Origin: Lactifluus volemus
Lineage: Eukaryota > Basidiomycota > Agaricomycetes > Russulales > Russulaceae
DNA: 64,000 bases
Assembly (NCBI GenBank): GCA_022376515.1
Contig: WTXI01000136.1
Span: forward strand, 1-64,000
Reading direction: 5' to 3'
In this document: positions 1-11,392 of the stretch, piece by piece
How the letters are laid out: each line of letters begins with the position of its first letter
Position numbering within the stretch: position 1 is the stretch's first letter
Notes under the pieces: model-generated
Told to the model about the DNA's origin: nothing
Database searches by the model: none
The model's input: the letters and a program-made list of their open reading frames with translations, nothing else
Program-made: the position numbers and the translations under genes

Positions 1-1515
1 TTTCTTTTGGAGGTGAACGAGATCGGGAAAGGGAAAGGGAAGGGAATTTCGGTCCGTACCGATTCCAGAAAGGCATCGTACACAGGCCGAGGAGCATTCC
101 GACGGCGATTCCCTGGAATGTCAGGCCCGTACATTGAAGATTGAATCCATTTTCCCTCGAAAATGATGGGGAAAGCTTGGAAGGTTAGGTAAAGGATGCC
201 GAGAATCAACGAATCCCTTCTCAGCATATCATGTCAGCGGCAAATCGTACCGAGAGATGGCGTTCTGCCACATATACCATAGATTCAACAGGAGCGCCAT
301 ATGATCGAGAAGCGCAGCGTCAATAAGCAATGTTCGTAGTGGGTTGGTGAGTGCTTTCTCTGCTGGTGCATACCAATTTAGATTCCCCGTGTCCTCACGA
401 AGGCTACGCTAACTCTGTGAGCCAATATTACGGTCCCTGCTATTCAGCACTTGCCGTTGCGCCTTCCACTTGAGTATCACAGGGATGCACGTTTCTGGCA
501 CGATCTATATGGCTGAGATCACGTAGGGATGACGACTTGAGGGATTAGACTTTACGATGATTAGCAGTACTGCCTGGAGGAACGACCACATGATCAGAAT
601 GTAGAAAGTCCATCTCCAGTGTAGATGCTGGTTAATAAATCTATTTGCTTTTTACAACGATTGCTCTTAGGGACGTGTGTACACCCACCCACTGAGTATA
701 GGTCCTAGTTCAGGACCAAGGAAGGGGCATATCGTGTAAACGGCCATCGGTCTATCTCAGTTTATGAGAAACGCAATTCAAAAACCGCAATCGGTGAAGC
801 CGAAACGCACGTGGCGACTTCACTATTGGAGAACATATCACTGACACTTCCTCCAGCCACGCAGAGAAACGCAGCTCCGCAGTATCCAGAGATGAAGCGG
901 AAAACCAAGTATACGGCTGTCGCACCAGTAACGCGGATGTGGGGACAGAGCCAGCCAACCACTTACATATATTGGGCGCAAACGCGACGGGGAACATAAA
1001 CAGGAAAAATAGGGAAAACGACACGCGATAGACCACCTTGCGTCCATATATCTCTGACATTGGCCCCGCGACGAGTGGTCCGAGGCCAGACCCAAAACGA
1101 AGAGGCTGACCGAGGATGGCGACTTCCTTGCCCACATGGAATTCTCTGGCCACTGGCGCTTCCACAAAGGCAGCCTTTTTATCATGGACGCAAAAAATGC
1201 GTTGCGGGGTGGAGGGATATAATATCAATTAGGACACCCCATATCGGACAGAGTCTGATGAGCTCCGGGAAGAGCCGTGACAAGGACGTACCATGGACGA
1301 GGCGCAAGTGACGCAAATGGATGCGCTTGAAATGCAAATCACGGAAAGCCATCGGCGTACCAGAGACAGTTCCTGGGGATTCTCTGTTGGCTCAAGACAG
1401 ACCTCATAGGGATTCGCGTCGGAGGGAGTGAGCAATGGTGGTATCGGATCGTGATGCTTATTTCGTGTATGGTGATGCCAAAAGTCGTAAGTCGGGTGAG
1501 GGTGCCAGAAGAACA
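1..1515 (-). CDS. MFS transporter, DHA1-like (3' end beyond window)
   Basis: Minus-strand gene running off the left edge. The spliced frames give a cytosolic N-terminus with the stretch NPQELSLVRRWLSV, then VGKEVAILG, the loop motif GPMSEIYGRKVVYRVSF (MFS motif A region after TM2), VFRFISGYCGAAFLCVAGGSVSDMF (TM4-5) and CPFLGPELGPILSG. This order is typical of fungal 12-TM drug:H+ antiporters of the DHA1 group, which export small molecules or polyamines across the plasma membrane. Several introns are needed (for example around 1226-1290 and 960-1000). The last readable part near 60-150, with FQGIAVGMLLGL, matches the second half of the family, so only the final helices are missing. It is a tandem paralogue of the gene at 1896-3956 in the same orientation. 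The start is the ATG at 1515; an ATG at 1528 is in another context and less likely. Substrate is unknown. Confidence 0.72.
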
Positions 1516-1895
1516 TGAGTGGGTGCAACGTGAAACATCCGGTAGGGCTCGGAGCTAGTAAAACGCAGACCCCGTGGGACTACAGATGATAGGCATACAC
1601 GTACATCGTGGCAGCTCTAACGTACGATCAAGACAAATTAGATGCGTCTCGACCCGCGGTCTCGGAACGACTGCGGACCGAAGAAGGCACCAACGACCTT
1701 TGACAAAATTCCTTATGGGGAATATAAGCGCGGGAAGAAGAAGTCGCATTTGCTGACAATGAGTGAAAAATGACATTCCGAGTCATAAAGTGGTCGTAAC
1801 GTCGATCTATGAAAACTGATTGTGGTTATTGTAGAAGTACGATCGTCCCGATCAGCCTGGTATGCAGTGGCAAAGTCGTGGTCGTGACAGCTGCA
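1516..1895. other. intergenic spacer between the two MFS genes
   Basis: About 380 bases between the start of the first MFS gene and the stop of the second. I see no coding match or repeat here. It should hold the promoter of the left gene and the terminator of the right one. Confidence 0.5.
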
Positions 1896-3956
1896 TCACA
1901 CAGCAAACTTGGATTTTTCCCGCAACCGAGCACCTACGTGGTAGAATACAAAACTATGACAGAGATCGACATTTTGAGCGTTACATAAGTAAGGATGAAC
2001 TCACGGTAAGGGCGCCATGACTGTTGCAACACTGGCCAGAATCAAGGTTGCACCCACCGTGCCGAGGGTGTGGTACATCTGAGTAGCGAAGAGCGGGAAC
2101 GCAGCAGCAAATGACGCGCGCATAACACTGTTACTAGCCATCGCAGACGCTGCGATCGGCCGGTACGCAACGACGAGATACGTGAAGGAGGATGTGAAGA
2201 CAAAATATGTGCCCGTGCCAAATGGAACAGATGCGATGATAGGCGCAATCCAATGAACATTACTATATGTTGTGAAGGCGAGCCAGAAAAGGCTGACGGA
2301 TACAAGAACCGCACCCGCCTGGCCCATTACGAGACGGAATTCTGGTGGTGGATCGCCGTGATTCCGGACGAACCGCCTATAACGTCTATGAAAGAGCACC
2401 ATAAGTAAGTTCGGATGAACAAGCAAGCCAGAGGTGAGTTTAACTCGCCCATTCCAATATGGGGTCGTTGCCAGCCCAATGAAAAAGCCGATGGCAATAC
2501 CGAGGAATGTCAAGCCCGTCATTTGTAGATTAAAGCCATGCTTTTCCATGAAGATGATAGGAAACGCCTCGAAGGCAAGGTATTGAATTCCTAAAATGAA
2601 TGCATTCCTAACAGGATTTATTGATCACTGGAACGATGGGCGAAAGTAAGCACTCTACCAAACGTCGATTAGGAGTGCCATACGATCAAAGAGGATGAGT
2701 TCTACAGGAGTTCAATCGCGTACTGCACGCTTAGAAAAAGATAGGAAGACATACGGAACGGCCTATAGCAACTAAGGAGAACAGCATGTCCCAAGCTGAT
2801 GTATTCCCTCTCTAATGGAGCATAATAGTGCTGGTTCCCAGTGGTTTCTCTCAGGCTAGATGACCTGGGTGAGTGTTTCGCCATCTGCTGGTTGCTGGTG
2901 AGTGTACCGTTGTGCCTTCCGCTTGAGAATCACAGGGACGTAAGTCTCTGGAACAAACTACATTGTCTCTTCAGGAAGGATGTCACATAAGGTCCTAGAA
3001 TACCTACGCAGATCAATGCAATTGTTTGAACGAAAGACCAGGTAATGAGGAAATAGTACGTCCATCTCCAGCTCGTATTTTGGTTGATGAAACTTCGTAA
3101 TATTCAACGTAACGACTGGAGGAATCAGGAATCAGCTCACCCGCTAAGTAAAGGTCCGATCTCCGGGCCGAGAAATGGTGTCATCGTATAAACAGCCATC
3201 GGACTAGTACGAGACACGGCATTTACTCCGGATTCACAACATAGAGACCACGGAAAACCCACGTTCCGACCTTTGCATTCGAGAACATATCGCTGACACT
3301 GCCACCAGCAACACTGAGAAATGCTGAGCCGCAGAAACCCGAGACATATCGGAATGTCAAGTAAATCGCTTCAAAACAAACGTGATTAGAACCCAGAGCA
3401 CCATGGATGACCGTTTACGCGACAATTACCAATGTCAGGTGCAAAGGCGACAGGAAACGTAAAGGCGAAAAAAAGAATGAATGACACCCGATAGACAATG
3501 TTCCGTCCGTAAACTTCGGACAATGGCCCTGAAAAGAGGGGACCGGTGCCGAGACCAATGACATAAAGGCTGATCCCCAAGATTGCTACTTCTTTTCCCA
3601 CAAGGAATTGTTGAGACACGGCATCTACCGTGAAAGCAGCCTGTGATGGTGCAGAGATACAGTAGCTCGAGTGAGTGATAAGTGCGTTTAGTATTCGAGA
3701 CACTTGCAACAGACGATGCGCCTGCGACACAGAGCGCTGCCCCAGAGATGGTTGCAACTGCTAGCCAGCGACGAAATAAAGGGAGCTCTTGAGGGTCGTC
3801 ATCTCGCTCGAGCTGAACCTCGTATTTCTTCTCCCCGCGTAATGCGGAACTATCCCGTTCTGCTGGGTGACCTTCATGCTGGTGAGATACCTTGCGCTCA
3901 TCAAGGGTTGAAGTGTGGGACATGGGCGAAGACGAGGGACACTTGTCGGTGTTCAT
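1896..3956 (-). CDS. MFS transporter, DHA1-like (complete)
   Basis: Complete paralogue of the gene to its left. Starting at 3956 the protein has a hydrophilic N-terminus (alternative start MSHTSTLDERK at 3923), then DPQELPLFRRWLAVATISGAALCVAGASS (TM1), VGKEVAILGISLYVIGLGTG (TM2), GPLSEVYGRNIVYRVSF (motif A), the loop GGSVSDMFSNA, FLGPEIGPLLSG, the central loop with PETYVPVILKRKAQR, then LILFDRMALLIDVW, AFEAFPIIF and the long C-terminal half at 2001-2549. A last intron joins MAPLP to a C-terminus ending REKSKFAV with a TGA at 1896-1898. Role inferred from family: proton-driven export of drugs, polyamines or toxins at the plasma membrane. I found no clear disabling change, but the central loop exons (2600-3000) are hard to splice by eye. 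Confidence 0.72.
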
Positions 3957-5740
3957 AGAGCGGGGAAGTGCTTATCGACTTATAAATCGATGGTTTTTGT
4001 ATGAGAGCGAGATTGTAGATCATGATTTATCAGACGCAGATCCGCACCCGGATGATATTTTAGGCGTCCGAGAGAGTCCTTCATGTTGTTACGTACTATC
4101 TAGCAGGATCTCCCATTTATTGTCAGAAGTGAGCTTGAGGCTCAGTTTTTGAGGAAACAGACTGAGGAAAGAGAGTTGTAGAAAGGAGAGTCCGAACACA
4201 AAAATAAATGTATGGGATCATGATAGTCGCACGTGGGACTCGGATTTCGGTGCCTGGGGTCTCCAAGTCTGGGCCGTGCCTCCCCTCACTGACTTGAACA
4301 AGCTTCTCCATACGTGCAGGTGTGCAGATAGAGTCATTGAAAACTAGGAGAACGTTTCGAGTAATCTAATCGGCACACCTCACGATGAGCGGGCTCGATA
4401 CGAAGCAAAGAAGAGCTAAAGCGCAAACGGGAGGGAGAAAGTAACTTGAATAGGTAAGCAATCATGGTGACAGTGATGAGTGAGAAGATGAAACACAGCA
4501 GAGAGGCAAGAAGGGCGACACGCAAGGAGGGACATGCGGTAGCATCCCGCGTTCGACTACCGCGTCCGTCCAACGCAGAGTGTCGAAGACGGCATAGAAA
4601 GTGAATCAGACACCGTGTAATTCAGCTGTCATAAAGAAAACAAATTGGCCATGGTAACACCCGTGTGTCACTGACAGTCATGCAGAATCGATGAGTGTAG
4701 CCGTGTTTCTGTTGTTGATTAGTGCCACTCAGTCTGACAGCTCTGATGAAAATGAATTCAACTTGAGTAGCACGTGTTACTATCACTTGACAGAAGTGAT
4801 AGTAGTGGAAGTGACAGCCAGGCATCTATTCTAGTGGTAAACATAACTTTTAAGAGAAAAACTTCATGCACGTTCATGCCAGAGACCTTGGGAAAGTGGA
4901 AATTCACAATAACGATAATCCGGGAAGCGTTCCGGACACTTTTCTCACAGTGCGAGCTTTCAATTTCCAATCTCCGATATCTCCGATCACTTTTGAGCGC
5001 CTACGTATGGAGCGGTGCCCCTATAAGTTACTGTACTCACACTTGCTCAATCCCATTGTGCTCCCATTGTGTTACCTTCATACAGCGCGAAATGGTTTTT
5101 GTTCTTGAGTTTTGACACAATTATCTTTTACCTATATCACCATCCACTGAGAGCATAGAACCACTCGGGGTTATATCATTATTACAAGGAGGTAAAAATC
5201 ACCATTATCACTTCCCACACTTCTAAGTAAGCGATAGTACTGTACAGTCAATGTGTCAGTCAAATTCCAAGCGCAGTTGGGGGTGGTAAGCGCTATTTCA
5301 AATAACTGCAATGAATTTAGACGGAGTCATTTATGTAGCTGCTAAACCGCTTTGAAGTCCCGCCGATTTGACGCGATGTCTCGATTCTAACACTTTCACA
5401 ACGCAGAAAATGAGATTTCCTCAGGTTTCAGGCACCAACATATTTTTTAGTGAACCTATAGCAAATTTGTGGAATCACATCATGCAGATCGTAGGTTACG
5501 GTAGCACTGAATGGTGCTGCGCAACTCACATTCTTCTGCCGAGAAACTCCACTGGCGGGTTCTTACCCCATGCCTCATATAGTCATCTGCCAGGGCTCCG
5601 GTGACAGGTTTCGTAAATTTCGTTTAAATGCTCTAACCTCATGAGCTTCAATCCCTCATCTTTCTGACCTTGCCATTATCAAGTCGCTCTGTGGCGGGTC
5701 CACACATCTCGGAAACTCATATTGATTTGACCGCATCAAC
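3957..5740. other. gene-poor spacer
   Basis: About 1.8 kb between the MFS pair and the DUF6534 gene. Open frames here are short, overlap on both strands and show no recognisable domain. I see no inverted repeats or RNA gene. The left part must hold the MFS promoter. Confidence 0.4.
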
Positions 5741-7850
5741 ATGGGTGCCTCTGCCGTTGTAGATATCCGACCTATCTTTGGGGCCGCCTTCGCTGGGTTT
5801 TTCGTCAGCACCGTGTGCGTCTGATTCCTTTTCTAGTCATCGTTGTCGACCTCTTTTTGAGTTGGCGGGCCCCTAGCTTGTTTGGTATGACAATAATTCA
5901 GGCGTAAGTCAAAGTGATCTTTCAAGCTCGCTTCGGTTCGGATTAATATCTTGGTTCATGCAGATGGACTTACTTTTGGTAATGAAATCTAACCCTACAA
6001 AGTTGTCACGAAAATAAGCCGTTGGTATTCCCAGGGATAGTCGCAACGAAGACTCGAGGTTACACAGATTATTCATTGCGATCTTGATGTACGTGGTGGG
6101 ACCCAACACTTGACAGCGTCTTACAAGTGGTGGTCTTACTAGCGTTCTAAATACCCTGCACACAATTCTAGTCTTTCATGCGCTCTACTGGTGAGATGGC
6201 CAGTGTGCCCTCCCAACCGTCCTTCGAAAATCCATTATTTTAGGTACCTGATCCTGAACTTTGGCAACGTTGACAATCTAAACTTCAATATGTGGTGAGT
6301 TCTCTCATTTCAGTGGTTGTCACCTCTAATTTTCACCCTTAGGTCTATAAATGTACGCCCCCCATCGTGTGAATCTCGCCACCTGATACATACCACGTGT
6401 ACTTCATGTAGATTCAAGGCGCAATTGCAGTATGCTATGCTTTGCTGATTCATCCAATGGTTGACTTACCATTACTTGTAGCCTACCGTTATCTTTTTAG
6501 TCCACCTGTTAGTCCTTGGTCCTTTTCAGCGAATTGACGTCCTGATCCGCCAGCGTAGTTGCTACGCAAGACGAATCTATATCTGTGGGCATTTCCTCCA
6601 GCAACTTTCTGTATTCCCGATTGTGACGTGATCGCTTGACAGTAAGCCAGAGGTTGATTTTCCCTGTGTTGATCGTAAGTACCCTGTGTGGGCGACTTAT
6701 CGTACATTTTTCATCTATGTCATATTTGTAGGTGGGTTTAAGTAGCATTATCCCCAGTAAGCACTTGCTCCATTACGTGATGGACTTCAAGTTCTTGTGA
6801 TCAGCTCACCCGCGTTTTTGCAGTCATCGGATGGGGTGCGTTTCGCGCTCGTTTTTCACACCCATTCACAAATACTAACCCTTGTACCCCAGATATTGTC
6901 ATCAAAGAGTATATGTGATTTCACTTGACCTCTCCGGGGAATTTGACGCCCATTATCAGGTTTTCCCTCAAACAATTCTCTCGTTATGGCATCTTTACCG
7001 TATGCCTCGATGTTCACTTCACTTTTCAACAGCGCATGACTTCTCAGTAGTGGTCCGCCTCCTTGGGATTGCTCGCAATGTTCTTGGCGGACATACTGAA
7101 TGTCGTGGCGATGTGTTGGTATCTCTATCGCAAAAGAACTGGGCTCAAGAGGCAAGTCATGGCTTTGCTATTCCGAGATGAAAATCAAAAATCCCTTCAA
7201 TGCTCGTGTACAGAAGTGACACAACTATCAAGACCCTGATGACCTACTGCATCAGTACGGGCCTTTTGTCAAGGTGAGACTTGATAACACATCACGTGGC
7301 CACGATAAATGAATGAAGTTAGCATCATTGCTCTTATGTCGTTTATTTTTGTAAGCGTTTCTCTTCTCTTCCTTGTGCCACCTTACGCCGTGATTAGTTC
7401 TATACCGCGCCCACTACTCTGCTTTCGGACGCTTTATTCGGGACGGTAGATAAATGTTCGTCTGCTCTTATGTAGAGGATGATTTTCTGAAATCATCATT
7501 TCAGGTCATGTCAACTCCCTCCTCGCCATGTAAAAAGTACTTTCAGTCTTGAGGAGGGATTGCTGACATGTAAGGCTTTCAGGTTGAATAGCCGCGAGTC
7601 AATGCTTGGGCGGGAAGAGACTCCGGACGCTAGTACCTTCTACATGTCTTCGATCACAACTTCGCAACAGAAGGGAACATACCAAGAGTCAATGCCCCGA
7701 GTTGGACAACCTTCGGCTCAGGAATTCGTTGACGTGCGCCAGTCAACTAGTAGGGACGTTCCGCCGTGCAAGCGTGATGACAACACGGAACCTAGCCTGC
7801 CCAACGTCGAAATATTGGTACAGATCCCTACACTTTGTTGCGGTACCTGA
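5741..7850 (+). CDS. DUF6534 domain integral membrane protein
   Basis: A heavily interrupted gene belonging to the basidiomycete DUF6534 family of multi-pass membrane proteins, whose function is not known. Joining short exons gives MGASAVVDIRPIFGAAFAGF, then VLFGMTIIQAWTYFW, RDS-type loop residues (DSRLHRLFIAILM), NTLHTILVFHALYW, YLILNFGN, AYRYLFSPPV, the late-family motif ADILNVVAMCWYLYRKRTG, and HVNSLLAM joined to LNSRESML by an intron at about 7529-7571. The conserved 'YVNSLLA.LNSR' boundary supports that last splice. The tail (7572-7850) is polar and variable, as in relatives. The stop is at 7848-7850. At least seven introns of 40-100 bases are needed, and around 6500-6850 the path is uncertain, so a disabling change there cannot be excluded. 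It probably sits in the plasma or vacuolar membrane. Confidence 0.6.
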
Positions 7851-8280
7851 ACTCATATAGTCACCTGTATCGAAGGATGGGCCATCTCGGGCTCTTCTTG
7901 TCTTGACAGCCAACGATCATTGATAGAATCGGTATGAATGATTGCAAGTTTTAAAGTTTCGGGTTCGACGGTGAGTCAGTAGGTGACTGCCATCACTCTC
8001 ACTGCTAGTAGTCGGTCATTGCTTTGCATAACTTTTTGTCACGGTGGATCATCAATGCATATAATTACACATTTTAATTGACTTCATACTCATGTTCTTG
8101 TCGCCCGTGCACCTCCGAGTCTCGTTCCCATCTATAGGCCTTTCTGGTGTGTGGCGGTGGTTCCGAGCTGCATCCATTTGACGTCATTCTATTGTGAGTT
8201 CTGTCACTAAAAGTGGTATAGGCTGCTGCACCGTGCTCTCACGGAGAATTTGTCCACGTTGTGATACCCCTGACCACTTC
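7851..8280. other. spacer before protease array
   Basis: About 430 bases with no gene or repeat that I recognise. Similarity to the other protease units begins close to 8281, so this is unique sequence left of the array. Confidence 0.4.
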
Positions 8281-8612
8281 AGCAGGACACATTAGGAATT
8301 GCAGGCACACTGCCAGTGTTAAAGCCAAGCCCCTCAAACCCCTCCTTCGCCTATTGTCTTGCGATGGCTCCTTGTTCCGTTAGAATTGCGGAGCGAGCGG
8401 ATCCGAGTCATGGCCTCCATTACGGCGCATTTGAAAGTACATTTCGAGAAGCGATGTTCAACACAGTCCAGGAGCTGTCCCAGGTCTTCCCGTTACTTTC
8501 AAATTGTTGCTATCTGAGTTACGCCTAGACTCCTAGCTGACGTCGACTATCATCTCGCCTACTGTATATTAATACCGTATGTCCTGGCGGTTTCGCTGTC
8601 GCATCTGAAGAC

Positions 8613-10345
8613 ATGTCCGTTTCTCCCCTTCGCTTTACTTCCTCAGTCAAGGTCGGTGATGTTACTCGCGCCATTGTCACCAGCGACACTGCACGCGCAC
8701 GGAAATTTCTTGCTGGTACCCAGCCACATGGCCCGATAGCCCATAAGACACCAGAGCTCCGTCGGCGCCGTGGCGTGGCGAGCAAAGACAGCCATGGTGA
8801 CAGCCGCGGCCACGCTCAAGTTAATCTTGCCGACGACGGGAAGGCTGTTGACGATACTATTGATGCCACTGATGCTGGTCTGCTCGTGATCTCCTCACCA
8901 CATCTGTCACGCTACTGATATTGTCATGTCCTAGCCTTGATATATACCGCCACGGTCGGGGTCGGCAGCCCGCCTACTGATTATGTCCTTATTATCGACA
9001 CCGGCAGTTCCAATACCTGGGTTGGTGCGAATAAGAAGTACAGCAAGACAGGTACCTCCAAGGAACTAGCAATGACGTAGTAAGTCACGGCTCTGTCCAG
9101 CATAGGCCGATATCTGTCCTCAAATTTATCTCTTAGTCAGTCAGCTATGGGTCGGGCGCTTTCACTGGGAAGGAATGTGGGCATCTTTTATTTTCCGGTG
9201 CTTCGTACTGTCAGATGCTATCTTGTGGTTCTAGACTTGGATCAAGTGACGCTCTCTCCCTCGCTCACCATCAAGTCCCAAAGCATCGGCGTTGCTTCCT
9301 CTTCTCGAGGATTCAATGATGTCGATGGTATCCTCGGGTACTATTTTCTACTTCCTGTCAAGGCGCCCTATCGTTTGACTCAATCATAAATTCGCAGTAT
9401 TGGCCCCGTCGATCTCACTCAGGCACGATTGGGGGGAAAACTCCTGTCCCCACCATAACAGATAATCTTTTCCAACAAGGCACGATTACTACGGAGTCTA
9501 TCGGCATTTTCTACCAACCATCTACTTCTGCGGGCGCCCTTGCCAACGGCGAGCTCAAATTCGGAGGGATCGATTCGTCCAAGTTTGAATTTTTACTCAA
9601 TTAGTGTCGCGCTGCGAGACTGAAACATTTATAAAAGGATCGTCGGCGATGTGAACTATGTACCGATCACGAGCACCTCGCCTGCAAGCCGCTATTGGGG
9701 AGTCGATCAAACCGTCACCTACGGTTCCAGTGGAGAAACAATCTTAGGGTTGACCTCTGGTATCGTTGACACTGGAACCACACTCATTCTCCTTGCCACT
9801 GGTTCGATTCTTTCCTAACGCCGTATATCATCACACTCAATGCTGTGAATTTCCTTCCCCACAGACGCATTCCAGACGTACCAGCAAGCTACTGGTGCAA
9901 CGCTCGATCAGTTCGTTCTGCACTGTCCAACTCAGAGTTGAGAAGGCAACTAATTTCCACGATTTCCTTGTGTCTTCTAGGACGACTGGTCTTCTTACTA
10001 TCACTGCTTCCAGTTTGAGAATCTGCAGTCGCTGTTCTTCAATATTGGGGGCATCTCGTATGAGCTGACCCCCAATGCCCAAATCTGGCCTCGTTCGTTG
10101 AATGCCCAGATCAACGGTGATAAGGATAGCATCTATCTAATCGTGGCCGACCTTCAAAGCCCGTCGGGTCAGGGGCTCGACTTCATCAGTATGTTTTCCT
10201 TTATCTTGTGTAGAACCTTCGTGTTAACTGGCATATTTATCCAGACGGGTTTTCGTTCCTGCAACGTTACTACAGTGTGTACGACGTAACTAACTCACAA
10301 GTGGGGCTGGCGGCCACGCCGTTTACCAATGCCGAAACCAACTAA
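8613..10345 (+). pseudogene. A1 aspartic protease copy 1, frameshifted
   Basis: Polyporopepsin-like pepsin-fold protease relic. Reading through the introns used by copies 3 and 4 recovers the propeptide (SPLRFTSSVKVGDVTRAIV), the first catalytic motif DTGSSNTWVGA near 9000, IKSQSIGVASSSRGF, and the second catalytic motif IVDTGTT near 9760. The C-terminus ends GLAATPFTNAETN with the stop at 10343-10345. Two defects are visible relative to copies 2-4. One base is missing near 9062 (the frame then stops at TAG before the second intron). Another base is lost near 9420 where the siblings read TQG(T)IGG. A point change also places TAA in the fourth intron, which is harmless. Full-length relatives are secreted acid proteases that digest protein outside the hypha. 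This copy is unlikely to make an active enzyme. Confidence 0.82.
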
Positions 10346-10588
10346 CTGGTACGAGCGAAGTTCACCCAGCACTGGCTGAGGGAGGTTGTTCTGTGTCTTC
10401 GATGTACTTGTAGTAGAATCTTGTCGTTCTTGATGTACGGTGAACGGCGACAACTCGATCAATGATTCAAATGGTGTTTCTCCCTCATAAATTTCATATA
10501 CTTTCATCAATTCCTCGCACGCCTTGTCCCGCCTGCATGCACACAATTTGTCTGGAGAGCCGGTCACTACGAGGAGATCGTGCACCAC
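10295..10588 (-). other. small open frame conserved in all four 3' flanks
   Basis: A 97-codon minus-strand frame in the shared 3' flank. Its core, LLVVTGSPDKLCACRRDKAC followed by EELMKVYEIYEG, stays open in the matching places of the other units (about 13690-13830, 18640-18770, 22590-22720), though it ends earlier there. Copy 4 reads GSPEKLCARGRDKACEDLAK. I recognise no family. Recent duplication alone could explain the conservation, so a gene is not claimed. Confidence 0.2.
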
Positions 10589-11392
10589 TTGGAAGAGTAT
10601 ATGTGGTCTGAGCGAGAGTGCTGCAAGGGGTTTGGCTTGGGGTGAGCATGTCTGAGATCCTGATCTCAGGCTACACGATCTACATGACGGTGCGCTAAGT
10701 TTGGACCCAGATACTCCCGCATAAGGATAATCAATAGAATGAAGAATGAATATTCATTATGCAAAAACTGTGAGATTAAAAATAGGATTAGATGCTCTAT
10801 GCTTATGTATTTGAACAGGGATGGAATGGAAAAGGGACAGAACGCAGAGTCACACATTAATAAACCTTTTTGCACACAGAAAAAAGGCAAGAGAAGAAAA
10901 CTTCATCAGATAAGCTTGGCAGAGTCGGTTGCCCAGGCGAAGATGCACAGTTGCTCTTTGCAGATGGGGGCTGCGACCAGCGCGCAATTGGGGGGCTGGT
11001 GCTGGCACCAGCACCGGCCCACCAGACAGAGTGTGCCGGAGAAACCTCCCTGGATCCAGTCTCGCTCTCACACAGCGACACAACACGCATGTGCCGTGGC
11101 TGCCTGTGCGATGCAGATGTGGGATGGGCGTCCGCGAGTCACGTTACGCGTCACGGTGATGCCTGAGTAGTGTTGCCGCCCACAGCACTGTGACTGTGAA
11201 GTGACTGTGACTGCGCTGTGATATTTCAAACACAGTCACACTTCACAGTTTGACAATGCGCTGTGAAGCACTAGGCATTATTGTTGACACTCTTGGCCAT
11301 ACTCAAAGCTACACATCTTCAGAAACGATTTTTCATCACTTCCATCAGTATGACTGTTTTTTTTGAATGTTGGTTCAATTTCTTCCACATGG

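Larger units (their letters stand above)
8281..11392 (+). repeat. tandem unit 1 of protease array
   Basis: First of four diverged direct repeats. It contains protease copy 1 (8613-10345) and the shared 3' flank (10346-11392). The flank holds a short block around 10490-10720, another beginning GAAGAATGAATATTCATTA at about 10740, and a block at 11180-11280 rich in interleaved CACAG/CTGTG motifs. The left limit lies near AGCAGGACACATTAGGAAT, which recurs in front of every copy. Confidence 0.75.

Noticed and set aside
9785..9815. GGTTCGATTC resembling a tRNA T-loop
   Set aside because: It lies in a protease intron and recurs in every copy; no acceptor stem or anticodon arm surrounds it.
10739..11170. 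Open frame of 143 codons in the protease flank, also present near 13980 and 18920
   Set aside because: Length and frame differ between units because of small indels, overlapping frames are open in the same place, and no domain is visible. It behaves as repeat sequence.
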